Below, one piece after another: positions 34,678 to 43,854 of a stretch of 64,000 nt of DNA. Positions within the stretch are counted from its first letter, which is position 1, and each line of letters begins with the position of its first letter. Below the pieces are notes generated by a model. It saw only the letters and a list, made by a program, of their open reading frames with translations. It had not been told where the DNA came from and searched no databases. The stretch is from the NCBI RefSeq assembly GCF_003008575.1, contig NZ_CP027667.1, positions 1,430,501 through 1,494,500 of the forward strand, written 5' to 3'. Source of the stretch: Melaminivora suipulveris (GTDB lineage: Bacteria; Pseudomonadota; Gammaproteobacteria; Burkholderiales; Burkholderiaceae_C). The translations under genes were made by a program, and so were the position numbers.

Positions 34678-34742
34678 GCGCCTGCGGCGCTTCCCCCTTC
34701 TCTGGCGCGCTGCGCGCTGGGAAGGGGGACGACGCCAGTGGC
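34668..34742 (+). repeat. Dispersed repeat family 2, copy 2
   Basis: Begins CCCCCTGAGCGCCTGCGGCGC, continues with TTCCCCC, a palindromic GCGCGCTGCGCGC centre and GGGGGACGACGCCAG, matching the minus strand of 5665-5737. The TGA of its first block is the stop codon of the LysR gene. The C-rich and G-rich arms can pair around the central palindrome. Confidence 0.7.
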
Positions 34743-34805
34743 CTGGCAAAGCCAGTTCCACGACGTCCGCTGGCTTGGCGCGCCGGTTTCCGGGGTTGCT
34801 GACGA

Positions 34806-34868
34806 TTTCAAGCCAAATCTGGCCTTAGCCGGCGTAGATGAAGCGCGATTAGCTATCAATAAATGAGC
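34806..34868 (+). repeat. Dispersed repeat family 1, copy G
   Basis: Reads TTTCAAGCCAAATCTGGCC, TTAGCCGGCGTAGATGAAGC and TTAGCTATCAATAAATGAGC. It lies in the 267-base gap between the LysR gene and glcD, downstream of repeat family 2 copy 2; nothing else is recognised in that gap. Confidence 0.85.
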
Positions 34869-34944
34869 ATCAGTGCCAGCGGCTTCACGGCTGGCTGCAA
34901 GAAAACTCACGCCGCGCGCGGCCGCGCTGGCCTACAGTTGTCCC

Positions 34945-36450
34945 ATGTCCCAGCCCTCCAGCCCCAACCCCCAGCCCAGCGCCGCCGAGCGCGCCCAGCG
35001 CCAGCGCGAAGTCGTGCAGGCGCTCGCGGCCTGCGTGCCGCAGCACGCCCTGCTGTGGCACGCCGAGGACACGACACCCTATGAATGCGACGGCCTGACG
35101 GCTTACCGCCAGCGGCCGTTGGTGGTGTGCCTGCCCGAGACTGAAGAAGAAGTGCAGGCCGTGCTGAAAGCCTGCCACCGCCTGCAGGTGCCGGTGGTGG
35201 CGCGCGGCGCCGGCACCGGGCTGTCGGGCGGCGCCATGCCGCACGCCATGGGCGTGACGCTGTCGCTGGCCAAGTTCAACCGCATTCTTGATGTGGACCC
35301 GGTCAGCCGCACCGCCCGCGTGCAGTGCGGCGTGCGCAACCTGGCCATCAGCGAGGCCGCCGCCCCGCACGGCCTGTACTACGCGCCCGACCCGAGCAGC
35401 CAGATCGCTTGCACCATCGGCGGCAACGTGGCCGAGAACTCCGGCGGCGTGCACTGCCTGAAGTACGGCCTGACGGTGCACAACGTGCTGCGCGTGCGCG
35501 GCTACACCATGGAGGGCGAGCCCATCACCTTCGGAGCTGAGGCTCTGGACAGCCCCGGCCTGGACCTGCTGGCCGCCGTGATCGGCAGCGAGGGCATGCT
35601 GGCCGTGGCGCTTGAAGTGACCGTCAAACTGATCCCGCGCCCGCAACTGGCGCGCTGCATCATGGCCAGCTTCGACGACGTGCGCAAAGCCGGCGACGCC
35701 GTGGCAGCGGTGATCGCCGCCGGCATCATCCCGGCTGGCCTGGAGATGATGGACAAGCCCATGACCGCCGCCGTGGAGGATTTCGTCAAGGCCGGCTACG
35801 ACCTGTCGGCCGCCGCCATCCTGCTGTGCGAGAGCGACGGCACGCCCGAGGAGGTGGAAGAAGAGATCGCCCGCATGAGCGAGGTGCTCACCAAAGCCGG
35901 CGCAACGGCGATCGCGGTGAGCCGCGACGAGGAGGAGCGCGCGCGCTTTTGGAGCGGGCGCAAGAACGCCTTTCCCGCCAGCGGCCGCATCAGCCCCGAC
36001 TACATGTGCATGGATTCGACCATCCCGAGGAAGCGCCTGGCGGACATCCTGCTGGCTATTTCAGATATGGAGAAGAAGTACGGCCTGCGCTGCTGCAACG
36101 TCTTTCACGCCGGCGACGGCAACCTGCACCCCCTGATCCTGTTCGACGCCAACGACCCTGACGAGCTGCGCCGCTGCGAGCTGTTCGGCGCCGACATCCT
36201 GGAGACCAGCGTGGCCATGGGCGGCACCGTGACCGGCGAGCACGGCGTGGGCGTGGAAAAGTTGAACAGCATGTGCACGCAGTTCACCACCGAGGAGAAC
36301 GCACAGATGATCGCGCTGAAGGCCGCGTTCGACCCGGCCGGTCTGCTCAACCCTGGCAAGGTGATCCCGACACTGAACCGCTGCGCCGAGTACGGCAAGA
36401 TGCTGGTGCGCGGCGGCAAGCTGGCGCACCCGGACCTGCCGCGCTTCTGA
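34945..36450 (+). CDS. glcD: FAD-linked glycolate / D-2-hydroxyacid oxidase subunit GlcD
   Basis: A 501-residue flavoprotein of the GlcD/FAD-linked oxidase family that oxidises glycolate or D-lactate. An FAD-binding domain (about 60-240: GAGTGLSGGAMPHAMG, IGGNVAENSGGVHCLKYG) is followed by the FAD-linked oxidase C-terminal domain with NVFHAGDGNLHP and GTVTGEHGVGVEK. The start at 34945 gives the usual N-terminus. The partner subunits glcE and glcF are not adjacent, so the true substrate and complex are uncertain. Confidence 0.88.
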   Translation: MSQPSSPNPQPSAAERAQRQREVVQALAACVPQHALLWHAEDTTPYECDGLTAYRQRPLVVCLPETEEEVQAVLKACHRLQVPVVARGAGTGLSGGAMPHAMGVTLSLAKFNRILDVDPVSRTARVQCGVRNLAISEAAAPHGLYYAPDPSSQIACTIGGNVAENSGGVHCLKYGLTVHNVLRVRGYTMEGEPITFGAEALDSPGLDLLAAVIGSEGMLAVALEVTVKLIPRPQLARCIMASFDDVRKAGDAVAAVIAAGIIPAGLEMMDKPMTAAVEDFVKAGYDLSAAAILLCESDGTPEEVEEEIARMSEVLTKAGATAIAVSRDEEERARFWSGRKNAFPASGRISPDYMCMDSTIPRKRLADILLAISDMEKKYGLRCCNVFHAGDGNLHPLILFDANDPDELRRCELFGADILETSVAMGGTVTGEHGVGVEKLNSMCTQFTTEENAQMIALKAAFDPAGLLNPGKVIPTLNRCAEYGKMLVRGGKLAHPDLPRF

Positions 36451-36563
36451 CGGCGGCACCTCCCGTCCGTACCACACCGGGGCACGCCTTGCACTGACAG
36501 GCGTGCGCGGCGGCCGGGCCCAGCATGGGCGTTTCTTCATCCCTTTGGATCAGGAGGATCGCC

Positions 36564-37016
36564 ATGCCCATGTATCTCCCCCGCCTTCGCGCCCGTGCCA
36601 CGTCCCTGTGCCTGACCGGCCTCCTGGCCGCAGGCGGCGCCCTGGCGCAACAGCCGCCAGCCACCTCCGCCGCGCCGCAGGCGCGCATGCCGGAGGCGAA
36701 GACCAGCGGCGCGCTGCACTACCAGTGCGGCGGCATCGGCGTGGATGAATCCACGGCCATGCGCGCGGCCATGAAGGACTACCCGCTGTCGCTGCTGTTC
36801 GCCCGCGCCGACGGCGCCTACGAGGCCAACATCAGCGTGCGCATCACGCCCGAGGGCGGCCAGGGAGCGCCCATGGCCTTCAACGCCGGTGGCCCGGTGT
36901 GCCTGCTGCAGCTGCCCGCCGGCAGCTACCGCGTCGACGTGCAGGGCGCGGGACAAAAGCACGAGCGCAGCGTGAAGGTCGGCGGCGCGCCGCAGTCGCT
37001 GGACTTCCGCTTCTGA
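36564..37016 (+). CDS. Small exported protein with a carboxypeptidase-regulatory-like domain
   Basis: A 150-residue protein with an N-terminal signal peptide (basic start, hydrophobic core LCLTGLLAAGGALAQ, cleavage near residue 29) and a beta-rich domain ending in PAGSYRVDVQGAGQKHERSVKV, as in carboxypeptidase-regulatory-like folds. AGGAGG stands 6 bases before the ATG at 36564, which decides the start over an upstream in-frame ATG. Probably periplasmic; the role is unknown. Convergent with marC. Confidence 0.75.
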   Translation: MPMYLPRLRARATSLCLTGLLAAGGALAQQPPATSAAPQARMPEAKTSGALHYQCGGIGVDESTAMRAAMKDYPLSLLFARADGAYEANISVRITPEGGQGAPMAFNAGGPVCLLQLPAGSYRVDVQGAGQKHERSVKVGGAPQSLDFRF

Positions 37017-37026
37017 CGCCGCAGCT

Positions 37027-37722
37027 TCAGGGCGCCGGCCACACGCTGACCAGCAGCGCGCGCACGCCGTCCCACAGGATCTCCACGCCCACGCACAGCA
37101 GCACGAAGGCCATCAGGCGCAGGAACACGATCTGCCCGGTCTCGCCCAGCAGGCGCAGCAGGCGCGGCGCGTAGCGGAAAGTCAGCGCCGCCACCAGGCC
37201 CAGCAGCACGGCGCCGGTCAGGCCGCCGGCCATGTTGGCGATGGTGGTCGGCAGGCTGCTGCGCGTGTGCAGGCTGGCGCCGATGGCGATCGACACCGCG
37301 ATCGACCCCGGCCCGCAGGTCAGCGGAAAGGTCAATGGATAGAACGCCTTGATGCGCGCCCGCTCGTCGCTGAGTGACTGCGCCATGGACGCCGTGTCCT
37401 TGCTGGCGATCTGCTGGGCGTGCAGCATGTCCCAGGCGATGGAGGCGACGATCATGCCGCCGGCCACGCGCACCACCGGCAGCGAAATGCCGAAGATGTG
37501 CAGCACGTACGAGCCGATCAGCATGGCACCCATCAAAAGCACCATCACGTAGCGCCCCACGCGGCGCGCCAGCCACAGGCGGCTGTCGTCGCTGAGCTCG
37601 CGCGTCAGGTCCACGAAGATCGGCGCCGTGGCCAGCGGATTGATGATGGGCAGCACCCCGGCCACCACGAACAGCACGCTTTTGGCGTACGCGGCGAGCA
37701 GGTCGGTGACGGACAGTTCCAT
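37027..37722 (-). CDS. MarC family integral membrane protein
   Basis: A 231-residue inner-membrane protein of the MarC (UPF0056) family with six membrane segments. Family blocks include VVAGVLPIINPLATAPIF and the conserved FPLTCGPGSIAVSIAIG. Despite the name, MarC is not shown to be a drug transporter; its function remains unknown. The gene is 84 bases downstream of the DUF445 gene on the same strand. Confidence 0.9.
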   Translation of the reverse strand: MELSVTDLLAAYAKSVLFVVAGVLPIINPLATAPIFVDLTRELSDDSRLWLARRVGRYVMVLLMGAMLIGSYVLHIFGISLPVVRVAGGMIVASIAWDMLHAQQIASKDTASMAQSLSDERARIKAFYPLTFPLTCGPGSIAVSIAIGASLHTRSSLPTTIANMAGGLTGAVLLGLVAALTFRYAPRLLRLLGETGQIVFLRLMAFVLLCVGVEILWDGVRALLVSVWPAP

Positions 37723-37806
37723 GGGTGGTGGAGAAAAAGAAGAGAGACAACGGATGCGGGCCAGCCAGGCGCCAGCCAGGGTCTGCAGGCAACTGCGAAA
37801 AGGCGC

Positions 37807-39174
37807 TCAGCCCTGTCGCGTCAGCAGCGCAAGCAATGGCTTGGCGTGCGAGACGCCAAACAGCACCAGCCCGATCAACCCCCCCACGATAGTGCCATTG
37901 ATGCGGATGTACTGAAGGTCGGTGCCGATGTGCAGCTCGACCAGGCGCGCCGTCTCGGCCGCGTTCCAGCGCTGCACCGTGGCCTGGATGTGCTCGGCCA
38001 CGGATTGCGCCACGTCGGGCGCGAAGGTGGCGGCCCACAGCTCCAGGCGCACGTTCAGGCGCACGCGCAGCGCGGCGTCCGACGCCAGCGAATGGCCCAG
38101 CCACTGCCCCATGCCCGCCACACGGCGCGACAGTTCCGAGTCCTGGTCGTTCAGATCGCTTCGCAGGCGCTGGCGCACCTGCTGCCACAGGCCTTGCACG
38201 TACTCGCCCAGCAGCGCGTCGTTTTGCAGATAGCCGCGCATCTCCTCGCCGCGCCGCGCCCAGTCGGGGTCCTGCTGCAGGCGCTCGATCAGGCGCGCGA
38301 TGGCGCCGTCCAGCGCCTCGCGCAACTCGTGCTGCGGGTCTTCGGCAATGGACTTGAGCAGCGCATCGACGGCGTGCGCAATGGCGGCGGCGCCCTTGCC
38401 CGAGAGCCAGTCGGTGGGCAGCATCCTCTGCTTCAGCGGGTGCTCGCGGCGCAGCCATTGCACCAGCGTGTCGGCGATGAACTGGCGCGTCTCGGGCGTG
38501 CGCACCTGCTCGCCCAGGCGCGCCAGCAGCGCGTCCAGCAGCGCCTGGTGCCGGCCCTCGTGCGTCAGCGCCCCCAGCGCCGAGGCCATGGTGCGCGAGA
38601 CGTCCAGCTGCCCGACCAGGGTGCGCGCGGCGCGCGCCAAAAAGGCCTGGATGCGGGCGTCCTCCACGGTATCGAGCGCGGTGAGCGCCAGCCGCGCCAC
38701 CTGCCGGCCCAGCAGCTCGGCGTTGGCTGGCGCGGTGAGCCACTGCGCCAGCATGCCGGCGGGGTCGTGCTGGCGGATCATGGCCACCAGCGAGGGCGCG
38801 TCCAGGAACTTGTCGCGCACGAAGCCCGCCAGATTGCCGCCGATGCGGTCCTTGTTGCGCGCGATGATGTCGGTGTGGCGCGCCACCAGCGGCAGCGGGA
38901 TGCGGCGAAACAGCGCCGAGACGGCGAACCAGTCGGCCAGCGCGCCGACCATGGCCGCCTCGGCCACGGCGCGCACGCAGTCCACGGCCAGGCCGCGCGG
39001 CAGGAAGTGCGTGATGGCAAAGACCACCACCACCGCCAGCAGCAGGCCTGTGGCCTGGCGCTTGGCGCGCGCCAGCTGGCGCGCGTGACTGCCCTGGGGC
39101 AACGGCGGCGCGATGTCGCTGGCCAGAGGGAGAACGGTGCGTTCCAGGGGCGAGGCAGGCATGCGCGCCAGCAT
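37807..39174 (-). CDS. DUF445 family membrane protein
   Basis: A 455-residue DUF445 (YjiN-like) protein. An N-terminal membrane segment (about residues 43-60, GLLLAVVVVFAITHFL) is followed by a second hydrophobic region (AMVGALADWFAVSALFR, the signature of the family), a long helical soluble part, and a C-terminal membrane segment (TIVGGLIGLVLFGV). Function unknown. Starts at 39174 or 39162 are both possible. Confidence 0.88.
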   Translation of the reverse strand: MLARMPASPLERTVLPLASDIAPPLPQGSHARQLARAKRQATGLLLAVVVVFAITHFLPRGLAVDCVRAVAEAAMVGALADWFAVSALFRRIPLPLVARHTDIIARNKDRIGGNLAGFVRDKFLDAPSLVAMIRQHDPAGMLAQWLTAPANAELLGRQVARLALTALDTVEDARIQAFLARAARTLVGQLDVSRTMASALGALTHEGRHQALLDALLARLGEQVRTPETRQFIADTLVQWLRREHPLKQRMLPTDWLSGKGAAAIAHAVDALLKSIAEDPQHELREALDGAIARLIERLQQDPDWARRGEEMRGYLQNDALLGEYVQGLWQQVRQRLRSDLNDQDSELSRRVAGMGQWLGHSLASDAALRVRLNVRLELWAATFAPDVAQSVAEHIQATVQRWNAAETARLVELHIGTDLQYIRINGTIVGGLIGLVLFGVSHAKPLLALLTRQG

Positions 39175-39264
39175 AGCCCTGCGGCGCGGGCGGCGCCACG
39201 GCCCGCTGTAGGAGAGCGCTGCCCCTGCGCGTGCTCCCTGGGCGTCAGTGGCCCGCTTGCGCTG

Positions 39265-40404
39265 TCAATGCGCCGGCGCGATCTGGTCCAGCGCCGCGCG
39301 CAGGTGGCCCACGGTGCGCTCGACGTTGTGCCACTTCTCCAGTCCGAACAGCCCTATGCGGAAAGTCTTGAAATCCGGCCCCTCGCCACACTGCAGCGGC
39401 ACGCCGGCGGCGGTCTGCAGGCCGACTTCCCGGAACTTCTTGCCGCTTTGAATGCCTGGATCAGTGGTGTAGCTGACCACCACGCCCGGCGCCTTGAAGC
39501 CCTCGGCGGCGACGCTGGGAAAGCCGCGCGATTGCAGCAGATGGCGCACCTTGTCGCCCAGTTCGATCTGCTCGGCGCGCACCTTGTCGAAGCCGTAGTC
39601 GCGCGTCTCCAGCATCACGTCGCGCAGCAGCACCAGCGCATCGGTGGGCATGGTGGTGTGGTAGGCGTGCTGGCCTTTCTCGTAGCCTTCGGCGATCTGC
39701 ATCCATTTCTTCAGGTCGCACGAGAAGCTGGAGCTTTGCGTGCCCTCGATGGCCTCGCGGGCGCGCTCGGACAGCATCACCATGGCGCAGCACGGCGAGC
39801 CGCTCCAGCCCTTTTGCGGGGCACTGATCAAGACGTCCACGCCCGTCTTTTCCATGTCCACCCACATCGCGCCCGAGGCCACGCAGTCCAGCACGAACAG
39901 CGCGCCGACTTCGTGCGCGGCGTCGCTCACGGTGCGGATGTAGTCGTCAGGAAGGATGATGCCGCTGGCCGTCTCGACATGCGGGGCGAACACCACCTTC
40001 GGACGCTCGGCGCGGATGGCCGCTGCCACCTCGTCCGCCGGGCACGGCGCCCAGGGTGATTGGGCTCCCTCGCCTTGCTGGCGTGCCTTGCAGACGACGG
40101 AGCCGCCACCCAGGCCGGCATCGGCGTCGAAAATCTGCGTCCAGCGGTAGCTGAACCAGCCGTTGCGCACGATCAGCACTTTTTCCTTGTTGGCGAACTG
40201 GCGCGCCACGGCCTCCATGCCGAAGGTGCCGCTGCCGGGCACGAGGACGGCGGTGTGCGCGTGGTAGACCTCCTTGAGCGTCGCCAGGATGTCCTGCATC
40301 ACGCCGACGAAGCGCTGCGACATGTGGTTCAGCGCGCGGTCGGTGTAGACCACGGAAAACTCCAGAAGTCCGTCGGGGTCGATATCAGGCAGCAGTCCGG
40401 GCAT
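39265..40404 (-). CDS. Class V aminotransferase (serine/alanine-glyoxylate type)
   Basis: A 379-residue PLP-dependent aminotransferase of the serine-glyoxylate/alanine-glyoxylate family. The PLP lysine lies in SAPQKGWSGSP, with the PLP-binding aspartate in VLDCVASGAMWVDM and the N-terminal GSGTFGMEAVARQ. It interconverts amino acids with glyoxylate; with glcD 3 kb away (glycolate to glyoxylate) a glyoxylate link is plausible but inferred. Length is normal. Confidence 0.85.
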   Translation of the reverse strand: MPGLLPDIDPDGLLEFSVVYTDRALNHMSQRFVGVMQDILATLKEVYHAHTAVLVPGSGTFGMEAVARQFANKEKVLIVRNGWFSYRWTQIFDADAGLGGGSVVCKARQQGEGAQSPWAPCPADEVAAAIRAERPKVVFAPHVETASGIILPDDYIRTVSDAAHEVGALFVLDCVASGAMWVDMEKTGVDVLISAPQKGWSGSPCCAMVMLSERAREAIEGTQSSSFSCDLKKWMQIAEGYEKGQHAYHTTMPTDALVLLRDVMLETRDYGFDKVRAEQIELGDKVRHLLQSRGFPSVAAEGFKAPGVVVSYTTDPGIQSGKKFREVGLQTAAGVPLQCGEGPDFKTFRIGLFGLEKWHNVERTVGHLRAALDQIAPAH

Positions 40405-40460
40405 GGCGGTCTTTCTCTAAAAAACAGGGGATGTGGAATGCGAATCAGCTTACCACCGGC

Positions 40461-43400
40461 CTACCAGGTATCCACGAAGCGCGCGCGGCCTTCGCGCAGC
40501 TGCGCCGAGGCCAGTCCGCGCACCAGCCAGGCGCGGGTTTCCGCAGGGTCGATGACGGCATCGATCTCCAGCGTGCTGGCCATGTGCATGGCCTCGCCGT
40601 GCGCGTACTGGCGCGCCAGCAGCTGCTGGAACAGCGCGTCGCGCTCCGGCCCTTCGGCCACGGCTTCGAGCTCCTTGCGAAAGCCCAGGCGCACCGCACC
40701 CTCCAGCCCCATGGCGCCAAACTCGCCCGTGGGCCAGGACACCGTGAACACCGGCGCGTGCAGCCCGCCCGCCGCCATGCCCATCGCCCCCAGGCCATAG
40801 GCCTTGCGCAGCACCACGGCGAAGAACGGCACGCGCAGGCTGGCGGCGGTGACGAACAGGCGGCTGACGTGGCGCACCTGCGCGGTTTTTTCAACCTCGG
40901 GGCCGACCATGAAGCCGGGCGTGTCGATCAGGCTGACGATGGGCAGGCCGTGCGCGTTGCACAGCTGCATGAATCGCGCCGCCTTGTCGGCCGCCGGCGC
41001 GTCGATGGCGCCGCCCAGGTGCGCGGGGTTGCTGGCCAGCAGGCCCACGGGCCGGCCGTCGATGCGCGCAAGCGCCGTGTGGATGCCGATGCCGAAGCCC
41101 GTGCGCAGCATCAGCAGGCTGCCCTCGTCCACCAGCTGCGCCATGGCCGCGCGCGTGTCGTACACGCGCAGGCGGTTATGAGGCACCACGGCGCGAAGCT
41201 GACGCTGGTCGGGCGCGCTCCACTGGCGCGCGCGGCCCTGGAAGAAAGACAGGTAGTGGCGCGCCGCCGCCACGGCTGCGCGCTCATCCTGCACCAGCAC
41301 GTCGATCACGCCGCTTTGGTGCTGCACGCCGGCCGGGCCGATGTCCTCGGGTGCAAAAACGCCCAGCCCGCCGCCTTCGATCATGGCCGGCCCGCCCATG
41401 CCGATGTTGCTGGCGCGCGTGGCGATGATGACGTCCGAGCAGCCCAAGAGCGCCGCGTTGCCGGCAAAGCAGCGCCCGTGCGCGATGCCAACGACGGGCA
41501 CCTGTCCGGACAGCGCGGCATAGGCAGCGAAGGTGTGTACGTGCAGGCCGGCGACGACGGCCATGTCGGTATCGCCCGGCCGCCCGCCGCCGCCTTCGGC
41601 AAACAGCACCACGGGCAGCTTTTGCTGCAGGGCAATGCCCAGCATGCGGTCGGTCTTGGCGTGGTTGCGCATGCCTTGCGTGCCCGCCAGCACCGTGGCG
41701 TCGTAGGCCATGACCACGGCGCGCGCGCGCTCGGCGCTGTCGCAGTGCGCGCCGTTGACGCTGCCGATGCCGGTGACCATGCCGTCGGCCGGCGTGTTGG
41801 CGATCAAATCCTCCATGCTGCGCCGGCGCGTCTGCGCGGCCACGGCCAACTGGCCGTATTCGATGAAGGAGCCTTCGTCGCACAGGTCGTCGATGTTCTC
41901 GCGCGCGCTGCGGCTGCCCTGGGCGCGCCGGCGCGCCATGGCGCCCTCGCGGGCGGCGTCCAGCGTGTGCGCGTGGCGCTCGATGACGCGCTGCAGGTCG
42001 GCGCGGATGTGGTCCGGGTCGTGCTGCGCGGCGGGGCCGGCGGCGGCGGCATCGCCCGGCGCGTCGCCCTCGGCATCGAGCAGCAGCACCGCCTGGCCCT
42101 GCGCCAGTTGCGCGCCGGACGGCACCAGCCAGCGGCGCACGCGGCCGGCGTGCGGCGCGGCCAGCACATGCTCCATCTTCATGGCTTCCAGCAGGGCCAA
42201 CTCGGCGCCGGCGGCCACCCACTCGCCCTCGGCCACGCTGCACTGCGCCAGCAACGCCGGCATGGGCGCGGGCACGGCGCCCTGCTCCAGGGGCTCCAAA
42301 GGGGCCGCTGGAGGAGGTTTTTGGTCAAATCCGCCTCTAGCCGGCGAGGATGGCCGATTGTTTGCTATCGTTTTTGATTCTTCCAGCAACTGCGGCAGCA
42401 CCGCTTCCAGCCAGCGCGTGTGAACCTGCTGGGTCTGCAGCTCGGGCCGTGCGGCCAGCGCGCGCAGCAGCGGCAGGTTGGTCGCCACGCCGTCGATGTG
42501 GAACTCGGCCAGCGCCCGGCGCGAGCGGCGCAGCGCGGCGCCAAAGCCATCCGGCGCATGCACGACCAGCTTGGCCAGCAGCGTGTCGTAGTGCGGCGAG
42601 GGCGCGGCGCCTGTCTGGCCGTGCGTGTCCACGCGCACGCCCGGGCCGCCGGGCAGGTCGAAGCGCGTGAGCGTGCCGCTGCTGGCCAGGGCGTGGCCCG
42701 CGCCGTCCAGCGTCTCGACGTTGATGCGCCACTGGATGGCGCAGCCGCGCACCGGTGGCGGCGCGGCCGCGTCCAGCCCCAGGTCGGCCAGGCGGCAGCC
42801 GGCGGCCAGGCGCAGCTGCGCCTGCACCAGGTCGATGCCGCTGACCTCCTCGGTCACCGTGTGTTCGACCTGCAGGCGCGCGTTGGTTTCGATGAAGACG
42901 AAGGGCAGCTCCTGGCTGTCCAGGTCCACCAGGAATTCCCAGGTGCCCAGGCCCTGGTAGCGCACGGCGCGCGCCATGGCCAGGGCGGCGTCCTGCAGCT
43001 GCGCGCGCAGCGCGGGCGTGAGCGACGGGCTGGGCGCGATCTCGACCACCTTCTGGAAGCGCCGCTGCAGCGTGCATTCGCGCTCGCCCAGGGCCAGGGC
43101 GGCGTCGCCGTCGGCCAGGACTTGCACCTCGACGTGGCGCGCGCCCTCCATCAGCCGCTCGGCGTACACGCCGTCCAGGCCGAAGGCCGCGCGCGCCTCG
43201 CGCTGGCAGCGGGCGTAGGCATCCTCCAGCTCGGCCAGGCTGCGCACCGCGCGCATGCCGCGCCCGCCGCCGCCGGCCACGGCCTTGAGCATCACGCCGG
43301 CGCCGCCCTGCGCCTGGAAGAAGTCGCGCGCCTGGGCAAGCGTCAGCGCGCCGCCGCTGCCGGGCATGACGGGCACGCCGTGCTGCCGGGCCAGCTCGCG

Positions 43401-43754
43401 CGAGCGCGCCTTGTCGCCAAACAGCGCCAGCTGCGCGGGCGTGGGGCCGATGAAGCGCAGGCCGGCGTCGGTGCAGGCCTGGGCGAAGTCGGCGCGCTCG
43501 CTCAGGAAGCCATAGCCGGGGTGGATGGCGTCGCAGCCGTGCGCGCGTGCGATGGCGATCAAACGCGCGCCGTCCAGGTAAGCGGCCGGGCCGCTGCCGG
43601 CCAGCGGCGCGGCGGCTTCGGCGGCATGCACATGCGCGGCGTGCGCATCGTCCTCGGCAAAGACGGCCAGGCTGGCGACGCCCAGCTCGTGCAGCGCGCG
43701 GGCGATGCGGATGGAGATCTCGCCGCGGTTGGCGATCAGGACTTTCTCGAACAT
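40461..43754 (-). CDS. Single-chain acyl-CoA carboxylase (biotin carboxylase, biotinyl and carboxyltransferase domains)
   Basis: A 1097-residue fusion carrying all activities of an acetyl/propionyl-type acyl-CoA carboxylase. An N-terminal biotin carboxylase (about 1-440: FEKVLIANRGEISIRIAR, GGGGRGMRAV, FIETNARLQVEHTVTEE) is followed by a biotinyl domain with the target lysine in EAMKMEH (about 520-530). The C-terminal carboxyltransferase follows (about 570-1097: GMVTGIGSVNG, FAEGGGGRPGD, SLIDTPGFMVGPEVE). Related single-chain enzymes act on long- or short-chain acyl-CoAs. The linker before the biotinyl domain contains repeat copy H. The start at 43754 gives the conserved N-terminus. It follows an acyl-CoA synthetase gene. 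Confidence 0.9.
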   Translation of the reverse strand: MFEKVLIANRGEISIRIARALHELGVASLAVFAEDDAHAAHVHAAEAAAPLAGSGPAAYLDGARLIAIARAHGCDAIHPGYGFLSERADFAQACTDAGLRFIGPTPAQLALFGDKARSRELARQHGVPVMPGSGGALTLAQARDFFQAQGGAGVMLKAVAGGGGRGMRAVRSLAELEDAYARCQREARAAFGLDGVYAERLMEGARHVEVQVLADGDAALALGERECTLQRRFQKVVEIAPSPSLTPALRAQLQDAALAMARAVRYQGLGTWEFLVDLDSQELPFVFIETNARLQVEHTVTEEVSGIDLVQAQLRLAAGCRLADLGLDAAAPPPVRGCAIQWRINVETLDGAGHALASSGTLTRFDLPGGPGVRVDTHGQTGAAPSPHYDTLLAKLVVHAPDGFGAALRRSRRALAEFHIDGVATNLPLLRALAARPELQTQQVHTRWLEAVLPQLLEESKTIANNRPSSPARGGFDQKPPPAAPLEPLEQGAVPAPMPALLAQCSVAEGEWVAAGAELALLEAMKMEHVLAAPHAGRVRRWLVPSGAQLAQGQAVLLLDAEGDAPGDAAAAGPAAQHDPDHIRADLQRVIERHAHTLDAAREGAMARRRAQGSRSARENIDDLCDEGSFIEYGQLAVAAQTRRRSMEDLIANTPADGMVTGIGSVNGAHCDSAERARAVVMAYDATVLAGTQGMRNHAKTDRMLGIALQQKLPVVLFAEGGGGRPGDTDMAVVAGLHVHTFAAYAALSGQVPVVGIAHGRCFAGNAALLGCSDVIIATRASNIGMGGPAMIEGGGLGVFAPEDIGPAGVQHQSGVIDVLVQDERAAVAAARHYLSFFQGRARQWSAPDQRQLRAVVPHNRLRVYDTRAAMAQLVDEGSLLMLRTGFGIGIHTALARIDGRPVGLLASNPAHLGGAIDAPAADKAARFMQLCNAHGLPIVSLIDTPGFMVGPEVEKTAQVRHVSRLFVTAASLRVPFFAVVLRKAYGLGAMGMAAGGLHAPVFTVSWPTGEFGAMGLEGAVRLGFRKELEAVAEGPERDALFQQLLARQYAHGEAMHMASTLEIDAVIDPAETRAWLVRGLASAQLREGRARFVDTW
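42318..42380 (+). repeat. Dispersed repeat family 1, copy H (inside a CDS)
   Basis: Reads TTTTTGGTCAAATCCGCC, TCTAGCCGGCG, GGATGGCCGA and TTTGCTATCGTTTTTGAT. It lies antisense to the carboxylase reading direction and is translated as ESKTIANNRPSSPARGGFDQ in the linker between the biotin carboxylase and biotinyl domains. Confidence 0.8.
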
Positions 43755-43767
43755 ATTCGGCGACGTA

Positions 43768-43818
43768 TTCAAATTTGATAGCTGGATGCGCTTGCTTGGC
43801 GCCGGCTCACGGCTGTTT
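43768..43818 (-). repeat. Dispersed repeat family 1, copy J
   Basis: On the minus strand this reads AAACAGCCGTGAGCCGGCG, then CAAGCAAGCGCATCCAGCTA and TCAAATTTGAAT. It is between the acyl-CoA synthetase stop and the carboxylase start, 13 bases upstream of the carboxylase ATG. Confidence 0.75.
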
Positions 43819-43848
43819 CTCCCTCTCCCGCGCGGTGGGAGAGGGAGA
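43818..43848 (-). other. 12-bp hairpin between acyl-CoA synthetase and carboxylase genes
   Basis: TCTCCCTCTCCC and its exact complement flank a 7-base loop (43818-43829 and 43837-43848). There is no T-run on either side, so it is not a standard terminator. It abuts repeat copy J and could be an RNA-processing or mRNA-stability element, or part of another repeat. Confidence 0.6.
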
Positions 43849-43854
43849 GAAGAA

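Noticed and set aside
43818..43848. 12-bp hairpin as terminator after the acyl-CoA synthetase gene
   Set aside because: No T-run follows on the minus strand; kept only as a structural element.
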